Positions 9,995 to 18,612 of a stretch of 64,000 nt of DNA are shown here, in pieces. The stretch covers positions 1 to 64,000 of the forward strand of contig CAJJBD010000003.1 in NCBI GenBank assembly GCA_905182325.1, given 5' to 3'. Under the pieces are notes generated by a model. The model ran no database searches, was not told the origin of the DNA, and worked only from the letters and a program-made list of their open reading frames with translations. Positions within the stretch are counted from its first letter, which is position 1, and each line of letters starts with the position of its first letter. Source of the DNA: an uncultured Planktomarina sp. GTDB taxonomy: Bacteria; Pseudomonadota; Alphaproteobacteria; Rhodobacterales; Rhodobacteraceae. Made by a program: the position numbers and the translations under genes.

Positions 9995-10285
9995 ATGAGT
10001 ACAATTTTAGAACAAGCTGTAGCTGCCTTAAATGAAAAGCTACATGAAACAGAGTTTGACGGCATTGCCAAGTTTTCAATTACCGACGAAGGGTCTGTAC
10101 TAATTGACAGCACTGGTGCGCGCATATCAGAGGAAGACGCAGATGTTACTCTTTCGGCATCTGCAGAAGTCTTTGAGGCGATAATGAACGGCGAACAAAA
10201 TTCAACGGCCGCATTTATGACTGGTAAGCTAACTGTAGAAGGCGATATGGGTTTGGCCATGAAATTAGCTGGTATTTTAGGTTAA
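9995..10285 (+). CDS. SCP2 sterol-binding domain protein
   Basis: This 96-residue protein consists of a single SCP-2 lipid-transfer domain. It shows the family's pattern of an N-terminal amphipathic helix, the beta-strand region (AKFSITDEGSVLIDSTGA) and the C-terminal segment with MTGKLTVEGDMGLAMKLAGIL. Members bind lipids or acyl-CoAs in a hydrophobic tunnel; the bacterial ligand is unknown. It is monocistronic with AAGGGA before the ATG and a terminator 37 bases after the stop. Confidence 0.88.
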   Translation: MSTILEQAVAALNEKLHETEFDGIAKFSITDEGSVLIDSTGARISEEDADVTLSASAEVFEAIMNGEQNSTAAFMTGKLTVEGDMGLAMKLAGILG

Positions 10286-10321
10286 GTACTTTTCTTCACA
10301 TTTTTTGTAAATATAAGAAAA

Positions 10322-10356
10322 GTGGCTCTTCGATGCGTTATAAAGAGCCACATTTT
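10322..10356 (+). terminator. Rho-independent terminator after SCP2 gene
   Basis: GTGGCTCTT at 10322-10330 pairs perfectly with AAGAGCCAC at 10343-10351 around a 12-base loop. The stem is followed by ATTTT. It sits just downstream of the SCP2 gene. Confidence 0.75.
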
Positions 10357-10448
10357 AAACATATTATTAAGTAAGACATCAATTACTGACAGCAAAGCAC
10401 AATAACTATTAGCTTATTTTATATATAAATTTAATACTATTAGATAAA

Positions 10449-11213
10449 TTATCTAATAGAGTGAACCCCATAGGCGTCTGCATTTGCGCCGGCCTTCATC
10501 CACCCCTGTTCAGATCCAACGAAAAACATGTGTGGGCCATATTGCGCCCATTCAGCTGCTTTTGCCGCATTAGGTACAAATGTCATATAGGCCTTTCCAG
10601 TAGCCAAAGAGGCATTGCCTACACGTTTCAACGCATCAAGCAACTCTTGCGAATTGGTGTTGCTATATCCCATGGACACACTCATGTCAGATGGACCTAA
10701 AAATAAACCATCAATACCCTCTACTGCAGCGATTTCTTCTACATTAGCTAAAGCCTCTGGTTCCTCAATCTGGGCAATAACTACCGTCTCACGACCAGAC
10801 TGTTCCAATACTTCGGACATTGTTTGCTGGCCATAACCCGCCCAACGCGTAGCCCCAGCAAAGCCACGTCCACCGTTGCCAAAGTGAGACAGTTTTGCCA
10901 AATCAGTAGCCTGATCAGCATTTATAATATGAGGAGCAATTACGCCAACGGCTCCCATATCTAAAGCCTGAAGAATTGTTTCAGATGAAAAGTGGGTGAC
11001 CCGCACCAGAACAGGAAAATCAAGTGCGCGTGCAATCGCAAGGCAAGCGTCTGCACGCGCGCGATCAAACGGGCTGTGCTCCATATCCACACACACGAAG
11101 TCTAAGTCACTAGTCGCCAGAACCTCAATTAATTCATACGCCGGCGTCTTAAGAAAAGTTCCTGCCATCATTGCACGGCTCGCCATTCGCGACTTAAAAT
11201 TCTTAATACGCAT
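10449..11213 (-). CDS. HpcH/HpaI-family class II aldolase
   Basis: This 254-residue protein belongs to the metal-dependent pyruvate aldolase family (HpaI, 2-keto-3-deoxy-L-rhamnonate aldolase, macrophomate synthase-like). Typical segments are FVCVDMEHSPFD with the metal-site Glu region, DMGAVGVIAPHI, VIAQIEEPEALANVEEIA, and GLFLGPSDMSVSMG with the conserved metal-binding Asp. It cleaves or forms a carbon-carbon bond between a 2-oxo acid and an aldehyde; the natural substrate is not evident. ATG at 11213 is chosen over an upstream start because GGAG lies 5 bases before it. It stands alone, divergent from pepF. Confidence 0.85.
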   Translation of the reverse strand: MRIKNFKSRMASRAMMAGTFLKTPAYELIEVLATSDLDFVCVDMEHSPFDRARADACLAIARALDFPVLVRVTHFSSETILQALDMGAVGVIAPHIINADQATDLAKLSHFGNGGRGFAGATRWAGYGQQTMSEVLEQSGRETVVIAQIEEPEALANVEEIAAVEGIDGLFLGPSDMSVSMGYSNTNSQELLDALKRVGNASLATGKAYMTFVPNAAKAAEWAQYGPHMFFVGSEQGWMKAGANADAYGVHSIR

Positions 11214-11462
11214 ACTATCTCCAATTCTGTATTTATTCGGCAAGGGACCACGAACACAGAATAATTTCAAATGATTTTTGTCATCAAATTATTACAGGTA
11301 AATCATAGTCCAGTTGCCGTCTTGTAAACTATTCCAAAAGCAGTAAATACAAGAAATTAATTTACCTACTTGGAAGTGAAGCTTTGAAGACTTGAGCCAG
11401 CTAATAGTTTAAAGTGAGTGACAAAATAAGTCTTAGGAAAATGTACGATTGGGGACCTAATT

Positions 11463-13280
11463 ATGGCTAAAAAAATACCTACCATTGATGGACATGCCAA
11501 AGACAACAGTACACTTGGCAATCTTCCAGAGTGGGATTTAAGCGATTTATATACTTCTGAAGACGCTCCTGAATTAAAAAAAGACTTGGATTGGCTTGGG
11601 ATAGCCTGTTCCGATTTTTCTGAGGAGTATCAAGGCAAGCTAGACAGATTAAATGCTGTGGGCCTGTTGGAGGCAGTGGAGCGCTATCAAGCCATCGACG
11701 TTGTTGCAGGTAAAATAATGTCGTTTGCAGGTCTTCGATTTTACCAGCTCACATCTGATCCACAACGCGCAAAATTCATGTCAGATATGCAGGATAAAGT
11801 TACTAAACTTACAACTCCCCTTGTCTTTTATGGATTAGAATTCAATCGGATTAACGAAGATCACATCGCTAGCCTATTGAACGAAAACATCTACCTCGCA
11901 CGCTACAAACCAGTATTTGAGCGAATGCGCGCAATGAAGCCTTATCAATTATCAGACGAACTTGAGAAGTTTTTGCACGACCAGTCAGTTGTTGGTGCTT
12001 CAGCCTGGAATCGTCTGTTTGATGAGACCGTTGCCAACTTAACTTTTCAGATTGACGGCGAAGATCTACAGCTTGAATCTGCGGCAAACAAACTTTCAGA
12101 TAAAGACAGAAATACGCGCGAATCTGCAGCTCGTGAAATCGCCCGCGTATTGAAAGAAAATACAGGGATTTTTGCACGTGTGCATAACACATTGGCAAAA
12201 GAAAAAGAAATCGAAGATCAATGGCGCAAAATGCCGACACCACAGACTGGACGTCATCTATCCAACCATGTTGAGCCAGAAGTCGTTCAGGCACTGCGAG
12301 ATGCGGTAGTTTCGGCTTACCCAAAACTATCACACCGTTATTACAATCTTAAAGCTAAATGGATGGGTCTTGATAAGATGCAGGTCTGGGATCGTAATGC
12401 CCCACTTCCAATTGAGGACGATAAGTTAGTTGATTGGACTGTCGCGCAGGATATCGTCCTTTCCGCCTACTCAGAATTTGCACCGGAAATGGCAGAAGTT
12501 GCCAAGCCATTCTTTACCAAAGGTTGGATTGATGCGGCAGTTAAGCCTGGTAAAGCGCCTGGGGCTTTCGCCCATCCAACAGTAACTACTGTTCACCCAT
12601 ATATTATGTTGAATTATCTGGGAAAGCAGCGGGATGTAATGACTTTAGCGCATGAGTTAGGCCATGGTGTTCATCAAGTTTTAGCAGCCAGTCAGGGTGA
12701 GTTGTTATCATCAACTCCTCTGACTTTGGCGGAGACTGCGTCAGTTTTTGGTGAAATGTTAACTTTCCGTAAACTTTTAGCTGCAGCCAAAACACAAAAA
12801 GAGCGCAAAGTACTATTGGCAGGAAAAGTGGAGGATATGATTAATACTGTTGTACGCCAAATCGCATTTTATGACTTTGAGTGTAAACTTCATGCCGCGC
12901 GGGCAGAGGGGGAGATGACACCAACCCAAATCAATGAAATTTGGATGAGTGTTCAGGGAGAGAGTCTTGGCCCAATATTCGAATTTATGGACGGCTATGA
13001 GACTTTTTGGTCCTATATTCCACACTTCGTTCACTCACCATTTTATGTATACGCCTATGCATTTGGCGACGGCCTGGTGAATGCTTTATACGCAGTTTAC
13101 GAAGATGGTGAACCAGAGTTTCAATCAAAATATTTTGATATGCTCCGTGCTGGTGGCTCAAAACATCATAAAGAGCTGCTAGCCCCGTTTGGGCTTGACG
13201 CCAGCGACCCAGCATTTTGGGACAAAGGTCTTAATATGATTTCTAAAATGATTGACGAATTAGAGGCAATGGAAGACTGA
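11463..13280 (+). CDS. pepF: M3-family oligoendopeptidase F
   Basis: This 605-residue cytoplasmic zinc peptidase degrades short peptides. The thermolysin-type motif HELGHGVHQ (HExxH) lies near residue 395, and the third zinc ligand Glu is expected in the following segment around TLAETASVFGEML. The N-terminal helical half is typical of the PepF/M3B group, and the length fits. There is no signal peptide. It is transcribed alone, convergent with rpoH. Confidence 0.93.
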   Translation: MAKKIPTIDGHAKDNSTLGNLPEWDLSDLYTSEDAPELKKDLDWLGIACSDFSEEYQGKLDRLNAVGLLEAVERYQAIDVVAGKIMSFAGLRFYQLTSDPQRAKFMSDMQDKVTKLTTPLVFYGLEFNRINEDHIASLLNENIYLARYKPVFERMRAMKPYQLSDELEKFLHDQSVVGASAWNRLFDETVANLTFQIDGEDLQLESAANKLSDKDRNTRESAAREIARVLKENTGIFARVHNTLAKEKEIEDQWRKMPTPQTGRHLSNHVEPEVVQALRDAVVSAYPKLSHRYYNLKAKWMGLDKMQVWDRNAPLPIEDDKLVDWTVAQDIVLSAYSEFAPEMAEVAKPFFTKGWIDAAVKPGKAPGAFAHPTVTTVHPYIMLNYLGKQRDVMTLAHELGHGVHQVLAASQGELLSSTPLTLAETASVFGEMLTFRKLLAAAKTQKERKVLLAGKVEDMINTVVRQIAFYDFECKLHAARAEGEMTPTQINEIWMSVQGESLGPIFEFMDGYETFWSYIPHFVHSPFYVYAYAFGDGLVNALYAVYEDGEPEFQSKYFDMLRAGGSKHHKELLAPFGLDASDPAFWDKGLNMISKMIDELEAMED

Positions 13281-13322
13281 ACCAGTTCAGCGTCAGATTT
13301 AATTAAATCCGTTCAATGAACT

Positions 13323-14219
13323 TTAAGCCTGAACTAGCAAGCCTTTAGTCACAGAGAGCTCACGCATTCGGTTTTGTAATTTTTCAAATGCACGTACCTC
13401 TATTTGCCGAATGCGTTCACGACTTACATGATATTGACTAGATAGTTCTTCCAATGTGATTGGCTTGTCCCGCAATCTTCTTTGCATCATAATATCTTTT
13501 TCACGATCATTTAATACATCCATAGCATCATTAAGCATCTCGCTACGTACTGACATTTCATCGTTTTGTTCATAATCTGCAGCTTGGTCAGCACTCTCAT
13601 CTTGCAACCAATCTTGCCACTGAGTTGAACTATCTCCATCCCTTCCAACCATAACGTTAAGCGAAGCATCTCCACCAGACATTCGCCTGTTCATTGAGAC
13701 TAATTCAGTTTCACTCACACCAAGGTCATTTGCAATTTTTGTGACCTGTTCTGGACGTAAATCGCCATCATCGTAAGCACCAATTTTTGACTTTGCCTTA
13801 CGTAAATTAAAGAATAATTTCTTTTGACCAGATGTTGTGCCCATTTTCACTAATGACCAAGAACGTAAAACGTATTCCTGAATGCTAGCTCGTATCCACC
13901 ACATAGCATATGTTGCCAAACGAAATCCTTTTTCAGGATCAAAACGTTTTACGGCCTGCATTAGGCCAACATTGGCTTCTGAAATAACCTCTGCCTGCGG
14001 CAACCCATAACCGCGATACCCCATCGCAATTTTAGCAGCTAACCGCAGGTGGCTTGTCACTAATTTATGGGCAGAAGGGCTATCAGCACGATCCACCCAC
14101 GCTTTGGCCAGCATATATTCTTCTTCTGGCTCCAACATAGGGAACTTACGGATATCCTGCATATAACGATTCAGACCACCCTCGGGGGTTGGAGCCGGTA
14201 AATTAGCGTAATTAGCCAT
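13323..14219 (-). CDS. rpoH: RNA polymerase heat-shock sigma factor RpoH (sigma-32)
   Basis: This 298-residue sigma-70 family protein has region 2 (EANVGLMQAVKRFDPEKGFR and the following TYAMWWIRA), the RpoH box QKKLFFNLRK that distinguishes sigma-32 from other sigmas, and region 4.2 ([20 protein letters not shown]). It directs transcription of chaperone and protease genes under heat or oxidative stress. Rhodobacterales often hold two rpoH copies, so whether this is RpoHI or RpoHII cannot be decided here. It is convergent with pepF; a gap of 126 bases separates its start from the rluD stop. Confidence 0.95.
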   Translation of the reverse strand: MANYANLPAPTPEGGLNRYMQDIRKFPMLEPEEEYMLAKAWVDRADSPSAHKLVTSHLRLAAKIAMGYRGYGLPQAEVISEANVGLMQAVKRFDPEKGFRLATYAMWWIRASIQEYVLRSWSLVKMGTTSGQKKLFFNLRKAKSKIGAYDDGDLRPEQVTKIANDLGVSETELVSMNRRMSGGDASLNVMVGRDGDSSTQWQDWLQDESADQAADYEQNDEMSVRSEMLNDAMDVLNDREKDIMMQRRLRDKPITLEELSSQYHVSRERIRQIEVRAFEKLQNRMRELSVTKGLLVQA

Positions 14220-14345
14220 GTCATTCCTCTGGTATGGTCTTTTCCTAGTATCTTACATGTGGTTAGGATTACCTTATTTCAAGGGTATAGTAAAAAAAAC
14301 ACGAGTAGCTCAACAATTTTAAAAAAGCTCTAAGCTCATATCTAA

Positions 14346-15341
14346 TTAAGATATTGCAGCTATCAAATCTAACATATCACTTGGAACGGGCGCCTCAAAA
14401 TGCATATTTATTCCAGTAATTGGGTGCCTAAATCCCAAATGCGCTGCATGCAGAGCTTGTCGAGGGAAGTCTTTTGCCACATCAGTGTGATGACCAGCTA
14501 GCTTTCGACGACGGCTATAAATTTGGTCCCCAATTAACGCATGCCCTGCATAAGACATATGCACACGAATTTGGTGAGTGCGTCCAGTTTCTAACTTACA
14601 TTCCACAAGAGCTGCCGAACCCTCCGCTAGGTTCTGGATGACACGCACTCTGGTCACTGCGTGCTTCCCATTTTGAAATACCACAGCTTGCCGCTGCCTG
14701 TCAGTTTTATGGCGAGCTATTTGAGTGGTAATTTTCAGCTGATTTCCAGTTTCAAAACTTGTACCAGAAAGTCCCATCAGCCTTGGATCTGCAGCCGAGG
14801 GAACTCCAAAACATATCGCTTGATACAATCGATCAATACTGCGATCTTCAAACTGGGTTGCTAAACCCTGATGTGCAGCATCAGTTTTCGCTACTACCAG
14901 AAGGCCGGTAGTATCTTTATCAATCCTATGTACGATTCCTGGCCGTTTCAACCCACCCACGCCTGAAAGCTGATCTCCACAATGTGCTAAGAGCGCATTG
15001 ACTAGGGTACCTGAGGGCGTACCTGGTGCGGGGTGAACAACCATTCCTACAGGTTTATTGACCACAACCAGGTCGCCGTCCTCATAAACGATGTCTAAAA
15101 CTATGTCTTCTGGAAGCATGTGGCTTTCCAAAACTTCAGGAACGTGAATGACGATTTCATCCCCCACTAAAACTTTAGCCTTCTGATTTGTGACAACTAC
15201 CCCGTTGACCTCAACTACTCCTTGTTCAATCATTCTAGATAAGCGCGAACGGCTGATTGCACGTTCTGGTACATTTCGTGCCAAGGCTTTATCGAGACGC
15301 GGTGGGGGGTTTTCCTCAATTTTAAAAAGGACATCAGCCAT
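14346..15341 (-). CDS. rluD: RluD-type 23S rRNA pseudouridine synthase
   Basis: This 331-residue RluA-family enzyme isomerises specific uridines of 23S rRNA; RluD acts at 1911, 1915 and 1917 in E. coli. An N-terminal S4 domain (SRLSRMIEQGVVEVNG) precedes the catalytic domain with GIVHRIDKDTTGLLVVAKT, whose Asp is the catalytic residue. A further signature is the segment with ETGRTHQIRVHMSYAGH. The start codon is unusual: it shares bases with the start of the divergent gene at 15340. Confidence 0.92.
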   Translation of the reverse strand: MADVLFKIEENPPPRLDKALARNVPERAISRSRLSRMIEQGVVEVNGVVVTNQKAKVLVGDEIVIHVPEVLESHMLPEDIVLDIVYEDGDLVVVNKPVGMVVHPAPGTPSGTLVNALLAHCGDQLSGVGGLKRPGIVHRIDKDTTGLLVVAKTDAAHQGLATQFEDRSIDRLYQAICFGVPSAADPRLMGLSGTSFETGNQLKITTQIARHKTDRQRQAVVFQNGKHAVTRVRVIQNLAEGSAALVECKLETGRTHQIRVHMSYAGHALIGDQIYSRRRKLAGHHTDVAKDFPRQALHAAHLGFRHPITGINMHFEAPVPSDMLDLIAAIS

Positions 15342-15645
15342 GACTAATCAACCTGAAGTTATAGCAGACCAGCCTGAACCGGCGAACCTACGGTTTTTAA
15401 GAAGGCTGGTTACTACTCTGACAGCCACTATGATTTTAGGGTTAATAGCAATATTTACAGTGCTTGTCATCAGTTTGCAGCCGTCAAACCAGCCGTTTCC
15501 AGAAATAGTTGCCCTACCTGAAAAAACTGATGTACTCTCAATTAGCCGCACCCCAAATGAGTTAGTCGTTATTAGCCAGGAAAAAATAATATATGTGTTA
15601 AGTGCCAACGGAAAAAAGTTGCTTCAAACATTTAAAATGGATTAA
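15340..15645 (+). CDS. DUF6476-like small membrane protein
   Basis: This 101-residue protein has a short polar N-terminus, one membrane helix at about residues 27-49 (ATMILGLIAIFTVLVIS) and a small C-terminal domain of beta-strand character. It matches the Rhodobacterales family I know as DUF6476, which is regularly found divergent from the RluA-family gene. Function is unknown. AAGG lies 9 bases before the ATG. The two start codons overlap within a single CATG at 15339-15342. Confidence 0.75.
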   Translation: MTNQPEVIADQPEPANLRFLRRLVTTLTATMILGLIAIFTVLVISLQPSNQPFPEIVALPEKTDVLSISRTPNELVVISQEKIIYVLSANGKKLLQTFKMD

Positions 15646-15753
15646 CATTCAAAAATTAGCGCCTAATCTTAGCCCCAAGATATTCCACTAAAGAATACCC
15701 AGGTCACGTGACCAAAACTTACAGTTTCTGAGAGAATAACTTTAAGTGGCAAA

Positions 15754-15945
15754 TTATATTTGGCAGCTCATGTCTGCACCACAACACATTGGAGACTTAA
15801 TTTTACCCTCACAGTCCGGACATTTTGAAATTTGAACATTGGCCCCATCCTCTGTAATTAAGATATCGTTGACCAAGGGAGTATCACATTTGGCGCAGGA
15901 GGCATTTACTGCCATACCACAAGATGCACATTGGTACGTTGCCAT
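15754..15945 (-). CDS. Small zinc-ribbon protein, function unknown
   Basis: This 63-residue protein has eight cysteines, mostly in pairs: CASCGM near the N-terminus, CAKC, CPDC in the middle, and MCCGADMSC near the end. It resembles two rubredoxin-like or zinc-ribbon knuckles. I recognise it as a conserved small protein of marine alphaproteobacteria with no assigned function. AAGGA lies 8 bases before the ATG, so the shorter start is preferred over one 17 codons upstream. It stands alone next to tRNA-His. Confidence 0.7.
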   Translation of the reverse strand: MATYQCASCGMAVNASCAKCDTPLVNDILITEDGANVQISKCPDCEGKIKSPMCCGADMSCQI

Positions 15946-16012
15946 TATATAATCCTTACGTTGTTTATAGTGGGTGCCCAGCTGTACACCCGTCAATTAG
16001 CAATATAATAAT

Positions 16013-16089
16013 TGGTACCACCTCCTGGTCTCGAACCAGGGACCTCCTGATCCACAATCAGGCGCTCTAACCAACTGAGCTAAGGCGGC
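16013..16089 (-). tRNA. tRNA-His (GTG), alphaproteobacterial type
   Basis: Read on the minus strand, a 77-base cloverleaf runs from G1 at 16089 to an encoded CCA at 16015-16013. The anticodon stem CCTGA/TCAGG encloses loop TTGTGGA with anticodon GTG at 16055-16053. The T arm is CCTGG-TTCGAGA-CCAGG. The acceptor pairs GCCGCCT with AGGTGGT, giving a G1-U72 pair and A73. The usual extra G-1 with C73 is absent, as described for many alphaproteobacteria. Confidence 0.93.
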
Positions 16090-16280
16090 ATTTTGTACGC
16101 ATTAACGGCCCTGTTATATGAATGCAAGGCTTAGGGTAGCAAAATGTAGCTTGGACAAATCAGGCTAGCGTATCCTCTCGTAGAGAATTTAACCTTAAGG
16201 GTCTAATAACTTTTAACAAAACCTCTTGCTCAAAAATCAAAAGATCCTTAAGTCGAAGATATATAAAGAAAGGCGCTGTG

Positions 16281-16469
16281 ATGGGTATTAACACAGAAAA
16301 AAAAATAGAAGCCAACATGCAAATTGGTCCAACCGACCGTGGCATGGTCCGAATTTTTGTTAGCGCTGGTGATGCTGAAATCCCAATGGATTTTGAAGTA
16401 GAAGAAGCCAATGATATTGCTCAAGAAATAATGGCTGCAGCAAGTGCCGCTGCATCAATTGCTAAGTGA
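16281..16469 (+). CDS. DUF6324-like small protein
   Basis: This 62-residue acidic protein has a recognisable core (INTEKKIEANMQIGPTDRGM, then IPMDFEVEEANDIAQEI) and an Ala-rich C-terminus. I recognise it as a short conserved Rhodobacterales family (DUF6324, from memory). Function is unknown. AAAGG lies about 8 bases before the ATG, which is preferred to the GTG directly upstream. Its stop codon abuts the stop of the convergent mmcB-like gene. Confidence 0.7.
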   Translation: MGINTEKKIEANMQIGPTDRGMVRIFVSAGDAEIPMDFEVEEANDIAQEIMAAASAAASIAK

Positions 16470-16925
16470 TTAAATAAACTTAGAGACCCCTGGATCCCGG
16501 TGAGCTTGATCACGCCTTGCAGCATGTCTTGCAAATTTTTGAATAACCACTTTTCGGCGTGCTGCATTGAGCTTTTTTTCAGGCGGTATCCTTATAATTT
16601 CTGCGTCATAGGCATCTGCAATTATTAAACCAGATTTAACGGGTAAAAGATCCATCGGAAAGTTTTTGTCTACAGCCCAGAAGTATTTGTCACACCATTC
16701 AAGATAATCCTGCCATTTATGATCAGCCTGGAAGTCAGCACGAGATGATTTGCATTCCACTATCCATATTTCACCTTTGGGTCCCAATGCCATTACGTCC
16801 ACTCTGCGCCCAGGCGTTGGTACTAATTCTTCGACGCACACAAAATTATACGATATTAAATGCCGACAAACACCTCGAGATAGAAGCTGGCCGGGCATCA
16901 ATTTTGAAATGATTTGTTCGCTCAT
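16470..16925 (-). CDS. mmcB: MmcB-family DNA repair protein
   Basis: This 151-residue protein has a PD-(D/E)xK nuclease-like core: VDVMALGPKGEIWIVECKSS supplies the D...ExK motif, followed by FQADHKWQDYLEWCDKYFWA. It matches the MmcB family, linked in Caulobacter to mitomycin C resistance and the SOS response. ATG at 16925 is chosen because similarity begins there; the frame is open about 37 codons further upstream without recognisable sequence. I found no alphaproteobacterial LexA box of the GAAC-N7-GAAC type upstream. It is convergent with the DUF6324-like gene. Confidence 0.82.
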   Translation of the reverse strand: MSEQIISKLMPGQLLSRGVCRHLISYNFVCVEELVPTPGRRVDVMALGPKGEIWIVECKSSRADFQADHKWQDYLEWCDKYFWAVDKNFPMDLLPVKSGLIIADAYDAEIIRIPPEKKLNAARRKVVIQKFARHAARRDQAHRDPGVSKFI

Positions 16926-17123
16926 AGATAAGTAATGGAACAAAAACAAAAAAATGCAATCCTGAACCGATAAAACATAACTTATGCACCTACATCCCAA
17001 GCCGAAAAGTAATCTATGCAATTTCTTATTTGCCAAATGTGATGAATTTTTTGTAAGTAGTGGAACTTCAACCCTAGATCAAAGACCCTTGTAGTCAGTG
17101 CAATAAAAGCCTAGCAATAAATC

Positions 17124-17286
17124 TGGCGGGTTCTGCCCTTCTCGTATGCGGTCAAATTCCAGTGGCCTTAAGCAAATCCGAGGGAGCTGGCTCTGTTAGG
17201 ACCCTGGTTCTATTACCTGGCACCCACCTGTACATACAGGTCCTCGGGAATTAAGTTACCAACACGGTTGTTTTGCGGACCCGCCA
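17124..17286. ncRNA. ssrS: Structured RNA candidate, possibly 6S RNA
   Basis: This sits in a gene-free gap of about 390 bases. TGGCGGGTTC at 17124-17133 pairs with GGACCCGCCA at 17277-17286 (10 pairs, one G-U), closing a 163-base unit. Inside, CCGAGG at 17178-17183 pairs with CCTCGG at 17242-17247, and ACCTGT/ACAGGT forms a tight hairpin at 17226-17241. This leaves two long unpaired strands, the closing-stem, bubble and terminal-arm layout and size of 6S RNA. On the minus strand, GCTTAAG followed by ACTG in the 3' bubble strand resembles the 6S GCCUUAA..ACUG stretch. The plus strand has a possible promoter (TTGTAG at about 17090, 17 bases, TAGCAA), so the strand is left open. Confidence 0.45.
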
Positions 17287-17311
17287 CTTTAAGTTTAATG
17301 AGTACTAAACT

Positions 17312-18136
17312 CTAAACTAATGCCTTAATCCAGTTTGCAATCTCCAGCATTGATGCGTCCACCTCTGAATTATTGCCACATGCTTGAAGATATGCGTGCG
17401 GTTGGCCAGCAGCCAGCAGGTGCGTCACTGGATGCTTAGTATGTTGGGCCATCCAATCATTATCACCAGCGATAGGATCAAATTCCGCTTTAACCAAAAG
17501 CAGCGGTGCTCCAGATTGTGAAAATCTTGCACGAAATTCACTTACATCATCACACCCCAGATAGTGATACATCGCGCGTAGTGCAGAAATATTCAATCCT
17601 AACGAGTTTTCACTGTAAGATGCATGTGAGGGACCATCCATACAGCCAAAAGCGCCATATAAACTTACTATGCCCTGAATGCTACTTTTCTGCTTTACAC
17701 CATCAGCTGCCCAAAGAGCCATGGCCCCACCGGCACTGTCACCTGCCAGAAAAATTCTTTTGCGATTAATCAAGAAATGGTTTGTTATCTCAGCCGCTTG
17801 ATTGGCTTGGGCCGGAAATTTATGTTCTGGAGCTAAATCATAAGGGGCTGCAAATACTCGTTGTGCTGTAAACTTAGCCATCCATGAACATAAAGTCCTA
17901 TGTGTCCAAGGGCTACCTACGATCCAGCCCCCTCCGTGAAAATACAAAATGTCTGCGCCCAAACCAAGTATTTTTGGAGTAAACTTTAAGCCCGTACCAC
18001 TGGAAAATTTTGTCTCTTCGATTGCAACATCTGGCGCCGAATAACTTGCGATGGCAGCACGCTGAGCTTTGTAACCTTGTCGTAATTTTTTGACTGGGTC
18101 ATTAGCCCAATCAAGGGTTTGTGTAGCCATCATCAT
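17312..18136 (-). CDS. HSL-family alpha/beta hydrolase (esterase)
   Basis: This 274-residue hydrolase has the oxyanion-hole motif HGGGW near residue 66, the nucleophile motif GDSAGG near 131, an Asp in EFDPIAGD near 220 and a His in GQPHAYLQA near 248, completing a Ser-Asp-His triad of the hormone-sensitive lipase type. It probably cleaves short-chain esters; the substrate is unknown. Its first ATG overlaps the nusB stop by 4 bases, making it the last gene of the rib-nusB operon. Three consecutive ATG codons leave the exact start uncertain. Confidence 0.85.
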   Translation of the reverse strand: MMMATQTLDWANDPVKKLRQGYKAQRAAIASYSAPDVAIEETKFSSGTGLKFTPKILGLGADILYFHGGGWIVGSPWTHRTLCSWMAKFTAQRVFAAPYDLAPEHKFPAQANQAAEITNHFLINRKRIFLAGDSAGGAMALWAADGVKQKSSIQGIVSLYGAFGCMDGPSHASYSENSLGLNISALRAMYHYLGCDDVSEFRARFSQSGAPLLLVKAEFDPIAGDNDWMAQHTKHPVTHLLAAGQPHAYLQACGNNSEVDASMLEIANWIKALV

Positions 18137-18612
18137 GCAAAAATTTCTGGTTTTGCCTCACGCGCCATATGATCCAAAACTGCATTTACAAACCCACGTT
18201 CCTTCCCGTCTGGAAAAAATGCCAAGGCGACCTCGACGTATTCAACAATAGCAACCTTAGCTGGTGTATCACCTTCAACCATTTCAGCACCTGCTGCACG
18301 AAATAGCGCACGAAGGGTTGGATCAATCCGCGCTATAGGCCATTTAGCCACAAGAGCGCGATCTGTCATTTGGTCAATTCGTCCTTGGTTATTTACAGCG
18401 CCAGCAACAACCCTTCGAAAATGATTAATGTCTCCCTCTTCTAACTCAGCCCCATCCAACTCACCGCCCATACGGTAATCTTCAAACTCTTTCAGTACTG
18501 CGTCTATAGGGTGGCTTGAGGCTTCCATCTGAAAAAGAGCCTGTACTGCATAAAGTCGACTAGCTGATTTCATTCGTCGCTTTTGATCTCTAGACAGACT
18601 GGAAACACTCAT
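18133..18612 (-). CDS. nusB: Transcription antitermination factor NusB
   Basis: NusB, with NusE (S10), binds boxA RNA and promotes processive rRNA transcription. The 159-residue all-helical protein shows the family's N-terminal RLYAVQALFQME and C-terminal segments INEYVE-like (here IVEYVEVALAF) and FVNAVLDHMAR. It overlaps ribH upstream by 4 bases (ATGA) and the esterase downstream by 4 bases, so translation is likely coupled along the operon. The ribH-nusB pairing is standard in bacteria. Confidence 0.94.
   Translation of the reverse strand: MSVSSLSRDQKRRMKSASRLYAVQALFQMEASSHPIDAVLKEFEDYRMGGELDGAELEEGDINHFRRVVAGAVNNQGRIDQMTDRALVAKWPIARIDPTLRALFRAAGAEMVEGDTPAKVAIVEYVEVALAFFPDGKERGFVNAVLDHMAREAKPEIFA

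Noticed and set aside
16926-17050. LexA box upstream of the mmcB-like gene
   Set aside because: No pair of GAAC or GTTC words at the 7-base spacing expected for the alphaproteobacterial SOS box.
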